A stretch of 64,000 bases of DNA from the NCBI RefSeq assembly GCF_900141765.1, contig NZ_FSRK01000002.1, positions 248,001 through 312,000 of the forward strand, in the 5' to 3' direction. Source of the stretch: Epilithonimonas zeae (GTDB taxonomy: Bacteria; Bacteroidota; Bacteroidia; Flavobacteriales; Weeksellaceae). Shown in pieces: positions 15,812 through 24,452 of the stretch. The translations under genes and the position numbers were made by a program. The notes below the pieces were generated by a model. It was given only the letters and a program-made list of their open reading frames with translations, made no database searches and was not told the origin of the DNA. Position 1 is the first letter of the stretch. Every line of letters starts with the position of its first letter.

Positions 15812-18157
15812 CTAAAACTTAAAATCCACACCAACATAGAAATTCTGTTTCATAATCGGAGCGTAAACCATTCCACCATCAAAGTAATTTCCAAACGGAT
15901 TTCCCGCATCTAGAATCGCAACTTTTTGCTGATAACCAGTTAAGTTTTCTCCACCCAAATAAACCCTGATTTTCTCAGAAAAATTTCTGGAAATCTGAGC
16001 ATTCAAAGTTGCATAACTTGGCGAATAATCTCCAATCTGGAATTCCGCAGGATTAGATTTTGTATTCGGAAGTCTTTGTTTTCCGACTAAATTTAAAGTC
16101 GTGTCAAAGCTCCAGAATCTGCCTTTTTCCGTTTTGTTGGTTGAATAAGCCAAGTTTGCAAATCCACGATGTTTCGCCATAAACGGCACTTTTTTCAACC
16201 CGCTGAGGTAATCCAAAGCAACATCATAATATTTATAAGCCACTCTGAATTCCAGATTTTTCACAGGTTGAATATCCCATTGCGTCTGGAAACTATTTGC
16301 AAAAGATTTTCCCTCAAGATTGTAGAATAAGATTTTCTGCGCAGATTCATCCAAATCGGTTACAACTTGATTTTGGAAATCCGTTCTGAAAAAATCAGCC
16401 AAAACGGTCGATTTTCTCCCAAACAATTTGAATTCCTGCTGAAGACTTACGCCATAATTCCACGCAATTTCTGGTTTCAAACCATAAATTGCGCCACCAC
16501 TATTGATGATTTGAATTTGACGATTCGATGCAAAATAAGCTTGGCTTTCCGCAAAGATATTCGCAGTTCGGAAACCTCTTCCAGCCGAAATTCTGAAAAT
16601 GGTTTTCGGAGTCAAATCATATTTGAAATTCATTCTCGGCGTAAACTGCGTTCCTGCAAGATTGTGAAAATCAACACGAGCACCTGTTACCAAAGTGAAT
16701 TTTTCACCTGTCAAAGTATATTCTGCAAACAATCCAGGAACAGTTTCTGTTCTTTTGTAATTGTCCAAAAGATAATCTTCATCGTACTTATCATAAAGGA
16801 AACTTGCACCAACTTTATATTTGTTGTTTGTATTTCCGAGGATGCTTTCGAAAATCAAATTAGAGTAATAAGACGTTTCTTTTCCAAAATAATTTCTCAA
16901 TCCGAAAAAGCTATCTTGTTGATGATAAGTCAATTGATTCATCCAACCCAAGCTTTGATAAGGTTTCCCTTTGAAAACATAACCTGTTTTGTTCCATAAT
17001 TGAAATCTCGAAATATCAATTCCAACGCCATAAAGCGATTGGTCTTTCTGCGGAATCCTTTTATTAAATCCGATTTGTCCTGCCGTTCTTTCGTCTTTCA
17101 GATAATTAATTCCGAAATGCGAGCCGAAGCCAGAACCTTGCAAATCATTATAATTCAATAAATAAGCTACGTTTAATTGGCTTCCTTTTGGTCTGTCAAG
17201 AAAAGCGTCATCATTCATATCCGTATCACCGAAAGTTCCGTTTCCGTGAAGCAAAACACTTTGGTTCCATTTGTCAGAAATTGGAGAAGTGCTTGTGACA
17301 TTAGCTTCAACTCTTCCGTTGTTGTCAGAAAACAAATTGATTTCCGTTTCCGCTTTTTTATCGTCATCGTGCGTTTTCAAAAGTTCGGTATTAATTTGCC
17401 CTGTGATACTTTCGTAGCCGTTAACAACTGTACTTCCGCCTTTCGTCAATTGGATTCCTCCAATCCATTTTCCTGGAATAAAATTGAGTCCATAAGGCGA
17501 AGCCAAACCACGGATTTCCGGTAATTGTTCTTTCGTTAAAAGCGTGTATTTTTGGTCTAATCCCAACATTTTCAACTGTTTAGTTCCAGTAACCGCATTA
17601 CTGAATGAAACATCAACTGTTGCATTGGTTTCAAAACTTTCGGAAAGATTACAACAAGCGGCTTTCAACAATTCTTTGGAACTGATATTGAAAATCAATC
17701 CCGCTTCTTTTTTGCTGATTGCGGTTGCTTCTTTTTCTCTTGTCAGTTTTACACCTTCAATCTGATTCGTTTTTTTATCAGAATCTGAGTGATGTTCAAG
17801 TGTGTCATTCGGTTTTTCAAAATCAGAACCTCTTGTATATAAGCAACAAGGAGGCAAATTTTTGTAAGCATCTTCAGACGCCTTGAACTTCTCATTGTCG
17901 TGACCAACTTCTGCAATTTGTTTCAGGATATCGTCACATTTAACTTTTGATTCGTCCAAAGTCATTGTCAAAGTCTGATTATTGGCAGTCCAATTGGCAG
18001 TTGTTGCGCCGGCTTTCAAGGCTGCTTTTTCTATTCTGGCTTTGCACATATTGCAATTTCCTTTTACCAAAAACTGTTCTGTAACGGTTTGCGCAAAAGA
18101 GAATACGGAACAAACGAGCAGCACAGAAAACATAAGTTTTCTACTTAAATAATTCAT
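15812..18157 (-). CDS. TonB-dependent receptor with N-terminal heavy-metal-associated (HMA) domain
   Basis: About 781 residues. After a signal peptide (KLMFSVLLVCSVFSFAQ) comes an HMA-like domain with the metal motif GNCNMCKARIEKAA and the closing IAEVGHDNEKFKA, then a linker with PPCCLYTRG and a His/Asp stretch (DTLEHHSDSD). The plug follows (LLTKEQLPEIRGLASPYGLN, then GGIQLTKGGSTVVNGYESIT) and a 22-strand-type barrel ends NFYVGVDFKF. HMA domains bind soft metals through the CxxC pair, here NMC preceded by C (CNMC). I infer uptake or sensing of a metal, probably copper, across the outer membrane. The ATG at 18155-18157 is preferred to a TTG two codons upstream. A shorter HMA protein precedes it by 20 bases. 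Confidence 0.88.
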   Translation of the reverse strand: MNYLSRKLMFSVLLVCSVFSFAQTVTEQFLVKGNCNMCKARIEKAALKAGATTANWTANNQTLTMTLDESKVKCDDILKQIAEVGHDNEKFKASEDAYKNLPPCCLYTRGSDFEKPNDTLEHHSDSDKKTNQIEGVKLTREKEATAISKKEAGLIFNISSKELLKAACCNLSESFETNATVDVSFSNAVTGTKQLKMLGLDQKYTLLTKEQLPEIRGLASPYGLNFIPGKWIGGIQLTKGGSTVVNGYESITGQINTELLKTHDDDKKAETEINLFSDNNGRVEANVTSTSPISDKWNQSVLLHGNGTFGDTDMNDDAFLDRPKGSQLNVAYLLNYNDLQGSGFGSHFGINYLKDERTAGQIGFNKRIPQKDQSLYGVGIDISRFQLWNKTGYVFKGKPYQSLGWMNQLTYHQQDSFFGLRNYFGKETSYYSNLIFESILGNTNNKYKVGASFLYDKYDEDYLLDNYKRTETVPGLFAEYTLTGEKFTLVTGARVDFHNLAGTQFTPRMNFKYDLTPKTIFRISAGRGFRTANIFAESQAYFASNRQIQIINSGGAIYGLKPEIAWNYGVSLQQEFKLFGRKSTVLADFFRTDFQNQVVTDLDESAQKILFYNLEGKSFANSFQTQWDIQPVKNLEFRVAYKYYDVALDYLSGLKKVPFMAKHRGFANLAYSTNKTEKGRFWSFDTTLNLVGKQRLPNTKSNPAEFQIGDYSPSYATLNAQISRNFSEKIRVYLGGENLTGYQQKVAILDAGNPFGNYFDGGMVYAPIMKQNFYVGVDFKF

Positions 18158-18177
18158 CGTCAAAAAATTTAAATTAA

Positions 18178-18570
18178 TTACTTAAGCTCGCAGACTTGTT
18201 TGGTGTCACTATTTTTCGCCAACTTTTTGCTATTGTCGGGACGGTCGTATTGGCAGCAAGCATCCAAATCGTCATAGATTTTGTCAGAAGCACGGAACAT
18301 TTCGTTGTCGTGACCCACTTCAGCTACACTTTTCAGAATCGATTTTTTGTCTGTCTTGGAGGCGTCATAGCTTACAGTCAAGACTTTTTTGCTCATACTC
18401 CAGTCGGCTGATTTTACGTTTTTATCAGCTTTAACCGCTGTTTCGATGCGTTCTTTGCACATTCCGCAGTTGCCTTCTACTTTGGCTTTGAATGATTTGG
18501 TTTGTGCAGAAAAATTTGAAAATAGAAATATAGAAAGGAATAAAATTCCTGATTTTATGATTGTATTCAT
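18178..18570 (-). CDS. Periplasmic heavy-metal-associated (HMA) domain protein
   Basis: A 130-residue protein with a signal peptide (SGILFLSIFLFSNFSAQ) and one HMA domain: EGNCGMCKERIETAVK carries the CxxC metal site, and VAEVGHDNEMFRASDKIYDD closes it. A second Cys pair (DACCQYDRP) follows. The same motifs in the same order appear at the N-terminus of the TonB receptor immediately downstream, so the two are paralogous in this region. It is likely a periplasmic metal chaperone passing metal to or from that receptor, which is inference from context. Confidence 0.88.
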   Translation of the reverse strand: MNTIIKSGILFLSIFLFSNFSAQTKSFKAKVEGNCGMCKERIETAVKADKNVKSADWSMSKKVLTVSYDASKTDKKSILKSVAEVGHDNEMFRASDKIYDDLDACCQYDRPDNSKKLAKNSDTKQVCELK

Positions 18571-18634
18571 TTTGATTTTGATTAATTTTAATTTGATTGA
18601 ATTAAGATTTTTAAATAAATCTTTGAATTTATAT

Positions 18635-18707
18635 TCTCACAGATTTTACGGATTTAGCAGATTAACTTTCAGAAAAAATCTGTAAGATTTGCTTAATCAG
18701 CGAGAGA
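18635..18707. repeat. Intergenic palindromic repeat family 3, copy 1
   Basis: TCTCACAGATTTTACGGATT ... AAATCTGTAAGATTTGCTTA ... CAGCGAGAGA. The ends and several internal blocks are mutually complementary. Related copies lie at 35999 and 38969. Confidence 0.65.
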
Positions 18708-18715
18708 AATTAAAA

Positions 18716-19087
18716 TTAACCAAGTTTGGGCGGTTGCCAGATGTTGAAAGTTCGCGCAAGAGGCGATTGTGAATAATAAGAAAAAGGATTGTTGATGGTG
18801 AAAATCGGTGTTTTCAGTTTGTTATCGAAATTATTCAGAACAACAGAAAAAACAAATCCAGAACTGCAGGTTTTGCAAGTCGTGCAATTGTCTTTGCAGT
18901 CTTTTTCTTTTTTGGAATCGTGATGACAAGAATCCGTTTTTTTCTCGTCTTTTTTGCAACAGTCGGAATTGTCTTTCTGAGATTCACAACAAGAACTTTG
19001 AGCAACCTGCGCATTGAAATTCTGCTTCGGAAATACAAAAATTCCCAAACAGAAAATCATCATAAAAAGTTGCAATCTTCTCAACAT
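18716..19087 (-). CDS. Cys/His-rich periplasmic protein (HYC_CC_PP-like)
   Basis: A 123-residue protein with a signal peptide (LFMMIFCLGIFVFPKQNFNAQ) and a low-complexity metal-binding core: SSCCESQKDNSDCCKKDEKK, then SCHHDSKKEKDCKDNCTTCKTC. The C-terminus FNIWQPPKLG resembles the QPPK ending of the small CC/PP proteins that accompany HMA and TonB genes in Flavobacteriia, though the HYC segment is not obvious. At least twelve Cys are visible. It heads the metal cluster, 145 bases upstream of the HMA gene, with a palindromic repeat in between. Binding of copper or zinc is inferred from composition. Confidence 0.75.
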   Translation of the reverse strand: MLRRLQLFMMIFCLGIFVFPKQNFNAQVAQSSCCESQKDNSDCCKKDEKKTDSCHHDSKKEKDCKDNCTTCKTCSSGFVFSVVLNNFDNKLKTPIFTINNPFSYYSQSPLARTFNIWQPPKLG

Positions 19088-19120
19088 CGTTTTGCAAAAT
19101 TATGAAATAAAAATTATCCA

Positions 19121-19222
19121 AACGCAAAGGCGCAATTATTTTCTCTAAATACTGATAAAAGTCGCAAAATTTAATTTGCGACTTTCAAGCATCAAATATA
19201 AATTTCCTGCGGCTTTGCGATA
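19121..19222. repeat. Intergenic palindromic repeat family 2, copy 1
   Basis: Outer arms AACGCAAAGGCGCAATTATT and CTGCGGCTTTGCGAT are complementary, and an inner hairpin AAAGTCGCAAA / TTTGCGACTTT is perfect. Nested copies of the same plan occur at 34261 and 37793. Confidence 0.7.
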
Positions 19223-19225
19223 AGA

Positions 19226-20104
19226 CTATTCTTCACTTTTCACAAACATTTTTCTTCTTCTCAAAAAATAAAATACCAAACCGCCAATCAAAACAATCGG
19301 CCAGATAGAAATAAGAAAAACAAATAATTGCTGAATCAAATAAAATCCTTCCACGAAAGCATTTTTCACATCGTACAAGAAATTGTATTTGTATTCATTA
19401 TCAATATTTTTGGTGTTGATGATAGGAATTTTCGCAACACTCGTTTTCGGTTCTTGGATGAAGATATCAACTGTTGAAAATTTCAGATTATCAGCAAGAA
19501 TTTCATCAGAATATTTCTGAACATTAGCTTGAGACATATTTTTATCATCAAGATTCACTTTATCTTTTCCAGCTTTCAATTCAGAAATATTAGTGCTGGT
19601 TTTCGATTGTCTTTCCGCTTCCATTTTGGAAAGTTTGATGTTTGCTGTAACATCTTCTGCAGAAATAATTCTGGAATTGAGAAATACTTTTTTATCATTA
19701 ATAAAATCCAAAAACTCGCCCAATTTCTGAGTCGGAACTCTTACTTGCATCCTATTATGATTCTGAAATTTTCGAATCAAAATCGCCGATTCATCCGACG
19801 TATTATAAGTATCTTCCGACAAAGTCTGCGCTTCCATTCTGCTTTTCGTCACAAATCCGCCAAGCGACTGCAGCTGTTTCTCAATCGAAATTGTCGCGTC
19901 ATAAACATCTTTCACTTCCATATCCACTTCTGCCGTTTTCACAAATTGTTTGCCTTCGACAGATTGGGTTGCTGCCATAGAAACATTGTCAGAAACAGCA
20001 GCCGCGCTATCTGCAGTTGCGTAAGCAGATTCCGCATATTCTCCTTTTTTACATCCGATTAAAAGTAAAGCAAGTAAGCTGATTGATAAGATTTTAGTTT
20101 TCAT
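19226..20104 (-). CDS. DUF4349 lipoprotein
   Basis: A 292-residue lipoprotein (ILSISLLALLLIGC, Cys at residue 18). An Ala/Ser-rich linker precedes the DUF4349 domain: KTAEVDMEVKDVYDATISIE, then LGGFVTKSRME, and further on NRMQVRVPTQKLGEFLDFI. A coiled-coil region with KLSKMEAERQSKT and a C-terminal transmembrane helix (LFVFLISIWPIVLIGGLVFYF) with a positive tail (RRRK) follow. The family is an envelope protein of unknown function. Having both a lipid anchor and a C-terminal helix is normal for it. Confidence 0.88.
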   Translation of the reverse strand: MKTKILSISLLALLLIGCKKGEYAESAYATADSAAAVSDNVSMAATQSVEGKQFVKTAEVDMEVKDVYDATISIEKQLQSLGGFVTKSRMEAQTLSEDTYNTSDESAILIRKFQNHNRMQVRVPTQKLGEFLDFINDKKVFLNSRIISAEDVTANIKLSKMEAERQSKTSTNISELKAGKDKVNLDDKNMSQANVQKYSDEILADNLKFSTVDIFIQEPKTSVAKIPIINTKNIDNEYKYNFLYDVKNAFVEGFYLIQQLFVFLISIWPIVLIGGLVFYFLRRRKMFVKSEE

Positions 20105-20140
20105 AATAGATTATTTTTAGAGATTAAATTTTTAAAATTA

Positions 20141-20285
20141 GGGCAGCTTTATCCGCCTTCCGCTCCCAATCTTTTTTGCCTAAGCTTTTCCAGCCACAAA
20201 AAGGGATTTCCACTCAAACCTAACGAAGTGGTTCATCGATTCAAATAATAAATAAGAAATCAGAGATAAGTCGGGCTGCGGTTCC
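20141..20285. repeat. Intergenic palindromic repeat family 1, copy B
   Basis: GGGCAGCTTTATCCGCCTTC ... CAATCTTTTTTGCC ... GGGATTTCCACTCAAACC ... GTCGGGCTGCGG. It is the most diverged copy, with an extra 50 bases on one side. It occupies part of the 412-base divergent gap; the remainder (20286-20516) contains only a weak palindrome (AAGTTTCAAA / TTTGAAACCTT) that I cannot assign. Confidence 0.6.
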
Positions 20286-20516
20286 AAGTTTCAAATCAAG
20301 TTTTGTCAATTGTTTGAAACCTTCTTTCTCAAAATTGATAATTAAAATGAAAGCAATTCTGCAAATCAATCCGAAACTAATTGTAAACTAATCTTCAATC
20401 CAAAACATTGATTATGAGTGTTTTGTAAAATTGTTTTTCAAAGAAAGATTTATAATTAGTGAATTGTAAAAGCTTTTTAGGAATATTAATTGCATTCTAC
20501 AAGAAAAACAGAATCA

Positions 20517-21875
20517 ATGAACAGCACAATCTCCAAAATCAAAGGCGTTTTCAGCCTTTTAAAAAATATCGATATAGACCAACTTTCCCAAATCTCACAA
20601 AAAGTCGACCTTCCAAAATTGATGCATCAGTTTTCAAAACTCGATAAAAATCAATTGAATAGTTTGACCAAGATGCTGGATTCTTCCGGTAAGAAAAGGG
20701 AATTGCCACCAATCAACGGTGATTTTTACGAACTGCATCTGAAACTGACAGACGAGCAACGAGCAATCCAACTGAAAGTCCGAGAGTTTATGGAAAAAGA
20801 AGCCAAACCTTTGGTCAACAGATATTGGCTGACAGACGATTTCCCACACGAACTCATCCCAAAATTCAAAAAATTAAATCTTTGCGGCGTGACTTACGAA
20901 GGTTACGGTTGCCCCAATTTACCTTTCTTGATGGAAGGCGTTATCGCAATGGAAATCGCAAGAGTTGATGCTTCCTTGGCAACATTTTTCGGAGTTCAAT
21001 CCGGCTTATCAATGGGTTCGATTTATATGTGCGGTTCCGAAGAACAGAAACAAAAATATCTTCCCGGAATGCAACAATTCGATTTGATTGGTGCATTTGG
21101 ATTAACAGAGCCGGAAGTTGGTTCGGGAGCGGCGGGCGGATTGACTACAACTTGTAAAAAAGTAGAAGGTGGCTGGATTCTGAACGGACAAAAAAAATGG
21201 ATTGGCAACGCCACTTTTGCGGATGTGATTATTATCTGGGCAAGAGATGTAGATGACAATCAGGTCAAAGGTTTCATTGTTGAAAAAGATACCGCTGGAT
21301 TTTCAGTCGAAAAAATCCGAGGAAAAATGGCACTCCGAATTGTGCAAAACGGATTGATTACGATGAAAGACTGCTTCGTCGCCGATTCTCAAAAAATGGA
21401 GCACGCCAACAGTTTCAAAGACACCGCGAAAGTGCTACAAATGACAAGAGCCGGCGTTGCGTGGATGGCAACCGGCTGTGCAAGAGGTGCTTATGAAAGC
21501 GCTTTGGACTACACTAGAAGACGTGAACAATTCGGGAAACCGATTGCTTCTTTCCAATTAGTTCAAGGACATTTGGTAGAAATGTTATCGAATTTAACCG
21601 CGATGCAAACTTTAGTTTTCAGATTGTCGGAAATGCAAGACCAAGATATTTTGAAAGATGAACACGCATCATTAGCGAAAGTCTTCTGTAGCTTGAGAAC
21701 GCGCGATGTTGTTGCACAAGCAAGAGAAGTGATGGGCGGAAACGGAATTCTTCTGGAACACGATGTTGCCCGTTTTGTTGCAGATGCAGAAGCTATCTAT
21801 TCTTACGAAGGAACCAAGGAAATCAACTCGTTGATTGTCGGTCGATCGATTACGGGAATGAGTGCCTTTGTTTAA
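20517..21875 (+). CDS. Acyl-CoA dehydrogenase, glutaryl-CoA-dehydrogenase-like
   Basis: A 452-residue flavoprotein. About 85 residues rich in charged helices precede the standard fold. Recognisable are LTDEQRAIQLKVREFMEKEA, the flavin signature GAFGLTEPEVGSGAAGG, IVQNGLITMKDCFV, the CoA and flavin contacts in YTRRREQFGKPIASFQLVQG, and the C-terminal VMGGNGILLEHDVARFVADA followed by YEGTKEINSLIVGRSITG. The Glu of YEGT is the family's base position. Glutaryl-CoA dehydrogenases and the short-chain ACX4-like oxidases share this ending, so the substrate is uncertain. The ATG at 20517 was chosen over a TTG nine codons earlier. MsrB follows within 50 bases of the stop. Confidence 0.9.
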   Translation: MNSTISKIKGVFSLLKNIDIDQLSQISQKVDLPKLMHQFSKLDKNQLNSLTKMLDSSGKKRELPPINGDFYELHLKLTDEQRAIQLKVREFMEKEAKPLVNRYWLTDDFPHELIPKFKKLNLCGVTYEGYGCPNLPFLMEGVIAMEIARVDASLATFFGVQSGLSMGSIYMCGSEEQKQKYLPGMQQFDLIGAFGLTEPEVGSGAAGGLTTTCKKVEGGWILNGQKKWIGNATFADVIIIWARDVDDNQVKGFIVEKDTAGFSVEKIRGKMALRIVQNGLITMKDCFVADSQKMEHANSFKDTAKVLQMTRAGVAWMATGCARGAYESALDYTRRREQFGKPIASFQLVQGHLVEMLSNLTAMQTLVFRLSEMQDQDILKDEHASLAKVFCSLRTRDVVAQAREVMGGNGILLEHDVARFVADAEAIYSYEGTKEINSLIVGRSITGMSAFV

Positions 21876-21924
21876 CTATCTTATGATAACAGAATCTAAT
21901 ATCAGATTTAGTAAATTTACATCA

Positions 21925-22467
21925 ATGAAAAAATTATTTTTTTTTATATTAATCAATTCATTTCTGCTCCAATGTGCGCAGAAAAAAGTTGATTTAACTA
22001 AACCTCAACAACAAACTAAAATGGAAGATAATAATACACACACCAATAACCCTTACTATTCAAGGACGGATAAAACTAAACTGAATGTTTCCAACGAAGA
22101 ATGGAAAAAAATCCTTTCGCCAGAAGTTTATGCCATCGCAAGAGAAGCCAATACGGAATATCCATTCACCGGAAAATACAACGATTTTGATGAAGTTGGA
22201 GAATATTACTGTGCCGTTTGCGGTAATCATTTATTCCGTTCAAGTTCCAAATTTGCGAGCACTTGTGGTTGGCCAAGTTTCTTTGAAGCAGACAAAGACG
22301 GTGTTATTTACAAGCGAGACTCAACTCACGGAATGGAACGTATCGAAGTGCTTTGTAAACGCTGCGAATCGCATCTGGGACATGTTTTCAATGACGGACC
22401 GCCTCCGACAGGCACCAGATATTGCATGAATTCTGTTAGTCTGGATTTTCAAAGAGATAAGAAATAA
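21925..22467 (+). CDS. msrB: Peptide-methionine (R)-S-oxide reductase, lipoprotein form
   Basis: About 180 residues. A lipoprotein signal (FFFILINSFLLQC) precedes a Gln-rich linker, then the SelR domain: VSNEEWKKILSPEVYAIARE, EYYCAVCGNHLFRS and VLCKRCESHLGHVF with the two zinc CxxC pairs, CGWPSF, and RYCMNSVSLDF with the catalytic Cys. It repairs methionine R-sulfoxide in exported proteins, and the lipobox places it in the envelope. An upstream in-frame ATG inside the acyl-CoA dehydrogenase tail would spoil the signal peptide, so this ATG is preferred. Confidence 0.93.
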   Translation: MKKLFFFILINSFLLQCAQKKVDLTKPQQQTKMEDNNTHTNNPYYSRTDKTKLNVSNEEWKKILSPEVYAIAREANTEYPFTGKYNDFDEVGEYYCAVCGNHLFRSSSKFASTCGWPSFFEADKDGVIYKRDSTHGMERIEVLCKRCESHLGHVFNDGPPPTGTRYCMNSVSLDFQRDKK

Positions 22468-22471
22468 ATCA

Positions 22472-22490
22472 ATCCCGAATTATTCGGGAT
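22472..22490. terminator. Terminator of msrB
   Basis: ATCCCGAAT, one base, ATTCGGGAT, then TTTTTC. A compact perfect stem directly after the msrB stop. Confidence 0.7.
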
Positions 22491-22507
22491 TTTTCTTTTA
22501 TATAACT

Positions 22508-22515
22508 TAAATTTG
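22508..22515 (+). promoter_or_regulatory. -7 promoter element for the SDR gene
   Basis: TAAATTTG matches TAnnTTTG, 22 bases before the TTG start and just beyond the msrB terminator. Confidence 0.5.
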
Positions 22516-22537
22516 TAAGACTAAATCTAAAGTAAAA

Positions 22538-23287
22538 TTGAAAACAATATTCATAACGGGCGCAACTTCCGGAATCGGTAAAGCGACTGCAATTCTTTTA
22601 GCACAACAAAAAAACAGATTGATTCTTTGTGGTAGAAATAAAACAGTCCTTGAGGAACTCCAAACCGAATTATCGAAGGAAACCGAAGTTTTCACATTAA
22701 GTTTTGATGTTCGAAATTCTGATGAGGTTTTCTCAGCAATTAATTCGCTTCCTGAAAATTGGAAAAATATTGATGTCTTGATTAACAACGCTGGAAATGC
22801 TCACGGACTCGACCCAATTTCTGAGGGGAACATCGACGATTGGAATTCTATGATGGATGGAAATGTGAAAGGTTTATTATATGTTTCTCAACCGATTATT
22901 AAGTTGATGAAAGAAAAACAAAACGGACAAATCATCAATGTCAGCTCGGTAGCTGCACGGCAAACTTATGCCAATGGCGTGGTTTATTGTGCATCCAAAA
23001 AAGCTGTTGATGTGATTTCCGAAGGAATGAGAATTGAGTTGACAGAGTTCGGAATCCGTGTTACGAATATCCAACCGGGAGCTGTAGAAACTGACTTTTC
23101 CAAAGTGAGATTCAAAGGCGATGATGAAAGAGCTGCAACCGTTTATGCGGGTTATGAACCTTTGGTTGCAGAAGATATTGCGGATGCGATTGCTTATTGC
23201 ATCAATGTTCCGGAACGTGTTTCGATTGCAGAATTCACGATTTATCCAAAAGCACAGGCTGAACCAAGAACGATTTACAGGAAATAA
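22538..23287 (+). CDS. Short-chain dehydrogenase/reductase (SDR)
   Basis: A 249-residue classical SDR. The cofactor loop is FITGATSGIGKATA, the NNAG motif is INNAGNAHG, the catalytic Ser is in INVSSVAARQ, and the Tyr and Lys are in YCASKKAVDV. The Asn-Ser-Tyr-Lys tetrad is complete. The N-terminus MKTIFITGATSG leaves no room for a later start, so the initiator is the TTG at 22538, an unusual but plausible choice. The sequence is like YdfG-type enzymes that reduce 3-hydroxy acids; the substrate is not predictable. Its stop overlaps the next ATG by one base. Confidence 0.88.
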   Translation: MKTIFITGATSGIGKATAILLAQQKNRLILCGRNKTVLEELQTELSKETEVFTLSFDVRNSDEVFSAINSLPENWKNIDVLINNAGNAHGLDPISEGNIDDWNSMMDGNVKGLLYVSQPIIKLMKEKQNGQIINVSSVAARQTYANGVVYCASKKAVDVISEGMRIELTEFGIRVTNIQPGAVETDFSKVRFKGDDERAATVYAGYEPLVAEDIADAIAYCINVPERVSIAEFTIYPKAQAEPRTIYRK

Positions 23288-23718
23288 TGAAATCACTTTT
23301 CAGTTTTATATTTCTCATTTGTTTTGTCTTCGGATTTTCTCAAAATTATTCTAAAAAGGAGAAAGCATTAATCTCTCAAGTTTCAAAGCTGGATTCATTG
23401 ATGCAAAATAACGATTCCAAAATTCTAGAGTTGTTTTCTGAAGATGTTTCGTTCGGACATTCCAATGGTTGGGTTCAGAACTATCAAGATTTCAAAACAG
23501 ATTTTGAGTCCGGAAAAGTGAAATATCAATCCGTAAAACAAACCGAATTGAAGGAATTCATAATCAAAAACAAATTTGCCAATATCCGAAGAACCATTTC
23601 TGTCAAAGGACTTTACAAGAACGATGAATTCCAAATGAAACTTTCTGTACTCGAATTTTGGATTAAGCAAAAAGGAATTTGGAAATTGTGGAGCAGACAA
23701 AGTGTAGGTTTGAAATAA
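23287..23718 (+). CDS. Exported NTF2-like DUF4440 protein
   Basis: A 143-residue protein with a Sec signal (FSFIFLICFVFGFSQ) and a single SnoaL/NTF2-like cone domain: ISQVSKLDSLMQNNDSKILE, then LFSEDVSFGHSNGWVQNYQD and SVLEFWIKQKGIWKLWSRQS. The pattern is that of DUF4440. It should be periplasmic and its ligand is unknown. The start overlaps the SDR stop (TAATG), implying translational coupling. Confidence 0.82.
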   Translation: MKSLFSFIFLICFVFGFSQNYSKKEKALISQVSKLDSLMQNNDSKILELFSEDVSFGHSNGWVQNYQDFKTDFESGKVKYQSVKQTELKEFIIKNKFANIRRTISVKGLYKNDEFQMKLSVLEFWIKQKGIWKLWSRQSVGLK

Positions 23719-23733
23719 TTCTTACTTAATCCT

Positions 23734-23741
23734 TACATTTG
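23734..23741 (+). promoter_or_regulatory. -7 element four bases before tsaB
   Basis: TACATTTG matches TAnnTTTG. A TTTG lies 21 bases upstream at 23709. Only CAGA separates it from the ATG. Confidence 0.5.
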
Positions 23742-23745
23742 CAGA

Positions 23746-24432
23746 ATGAAAATCCTCCACATAGAAACCTCGTCCAAAAACTGTTCTGTTGCCATTTCTG
23801 ATGGCGAAGAAATCCTTTGTCTTTGCGAAGAAGTTTCTGATAATTATAAACAATCTGAAAGCCTACATTCCTTTGTAGAATGGGCTTTGGAAGGCGCAGA
23901 AATTTCCCTGAAAGATTTGGATGCTATTTCTCTTGGGAAAGGTCCGGGTTCTTACACAGGACTCAGGATTGGTGCCGCTTCTGCGAAAGGTTTTTGTTAT
24001 GGTTTAAAGCTTCCGTTGATTGCGATTAATTCCTTGGATTCTATGGTTGAAGAATTTGTGAATCAGGGTTTTGAATTAATTATTCCTTTGATTGATGCAA
24101 GAAGAATGGAAGTTTACACCGCATTTTTTGATGGAACTTCCGGCGAAATAATAAAGGAAACCGAAGCTAAAATTTTGGATGAAAATTCCTTTGCAGAATT
24201 AGCGGATAAGAAAGTTTTGTTCATTGGCGATGGTGCAAAAAAAGCTCAGGAAATCCTTAATCTTCCAAATGCAGAATTCAAATCCGATATTTATCCTTCC
24301 GCAAAAGGTCTGATTAAAAAATCGGTTAAGAAATTCAATCAAAAAGATTTTGAAAGTGTGGCTTATTTTGAACCTTTTTATCTAAAAGATTTTCAGGGAA
24401 TCAAGAAAGCAGACCGCATAAAAAAATCCTGA
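23746..24432 (+). CDS. tsaB: tRNA threonylcarbamoyladenosine biosynthesis protein TsaB
   Basis: A 228-residue ASKHA-fold protein: MKILHIETSSKNCSVAISDG is the phosphate loop, and SLGKGPGSYTGLRIGAASAK is the family signature. TsaB is the inactive paralogue that dimerises with TsaD in making t6A37 on tRNAs. The C-terminal part is longer than a minimal TsaB and ends KDFQGIKKADRIKKS. It is normally essential in bacteria. The stop codon lies inside the terminator stem. Confidence 0.94.
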   Translation: MKILHIETSSKNCSVAISDGEEILCLCEEVSDNYKQSESLHSFVEWALEGAEISLKDLDAISLGKGPGSYTGLRIGAASAKGFCYGLKLPLIAINSLDSMVEEFVNQGFELIIPLIDARRMEVYTAFFDGTSGEIIKETEAKILDENSFAELADKKVLFIGDGAKKAQEILNLPNAEFKSDIYPSAKGLIKKSVKKFNQKDFESVAYFEPFYLKDFQGIKKADRIKKS

Positions 24433-24447
24433 GTTAATCAGGATTTT
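24423..24447. terminator. Terminator overlapping tsaB stop
   Basis: AAAATCCTGA and TCAGGATTTT form a perfect stem; the tsaB TGA is part of it. It also lies directly downstream of the convergent sugar dehydrogenase gene. Confidence 0.7.
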
Positions 24448-24452
24448 GTATT

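Noticed and set aside
16367-16999. 210-residue plus-strand frame
   Set aside because: Antisense of the TonB receptor barrel; composition is typical of a shadow.
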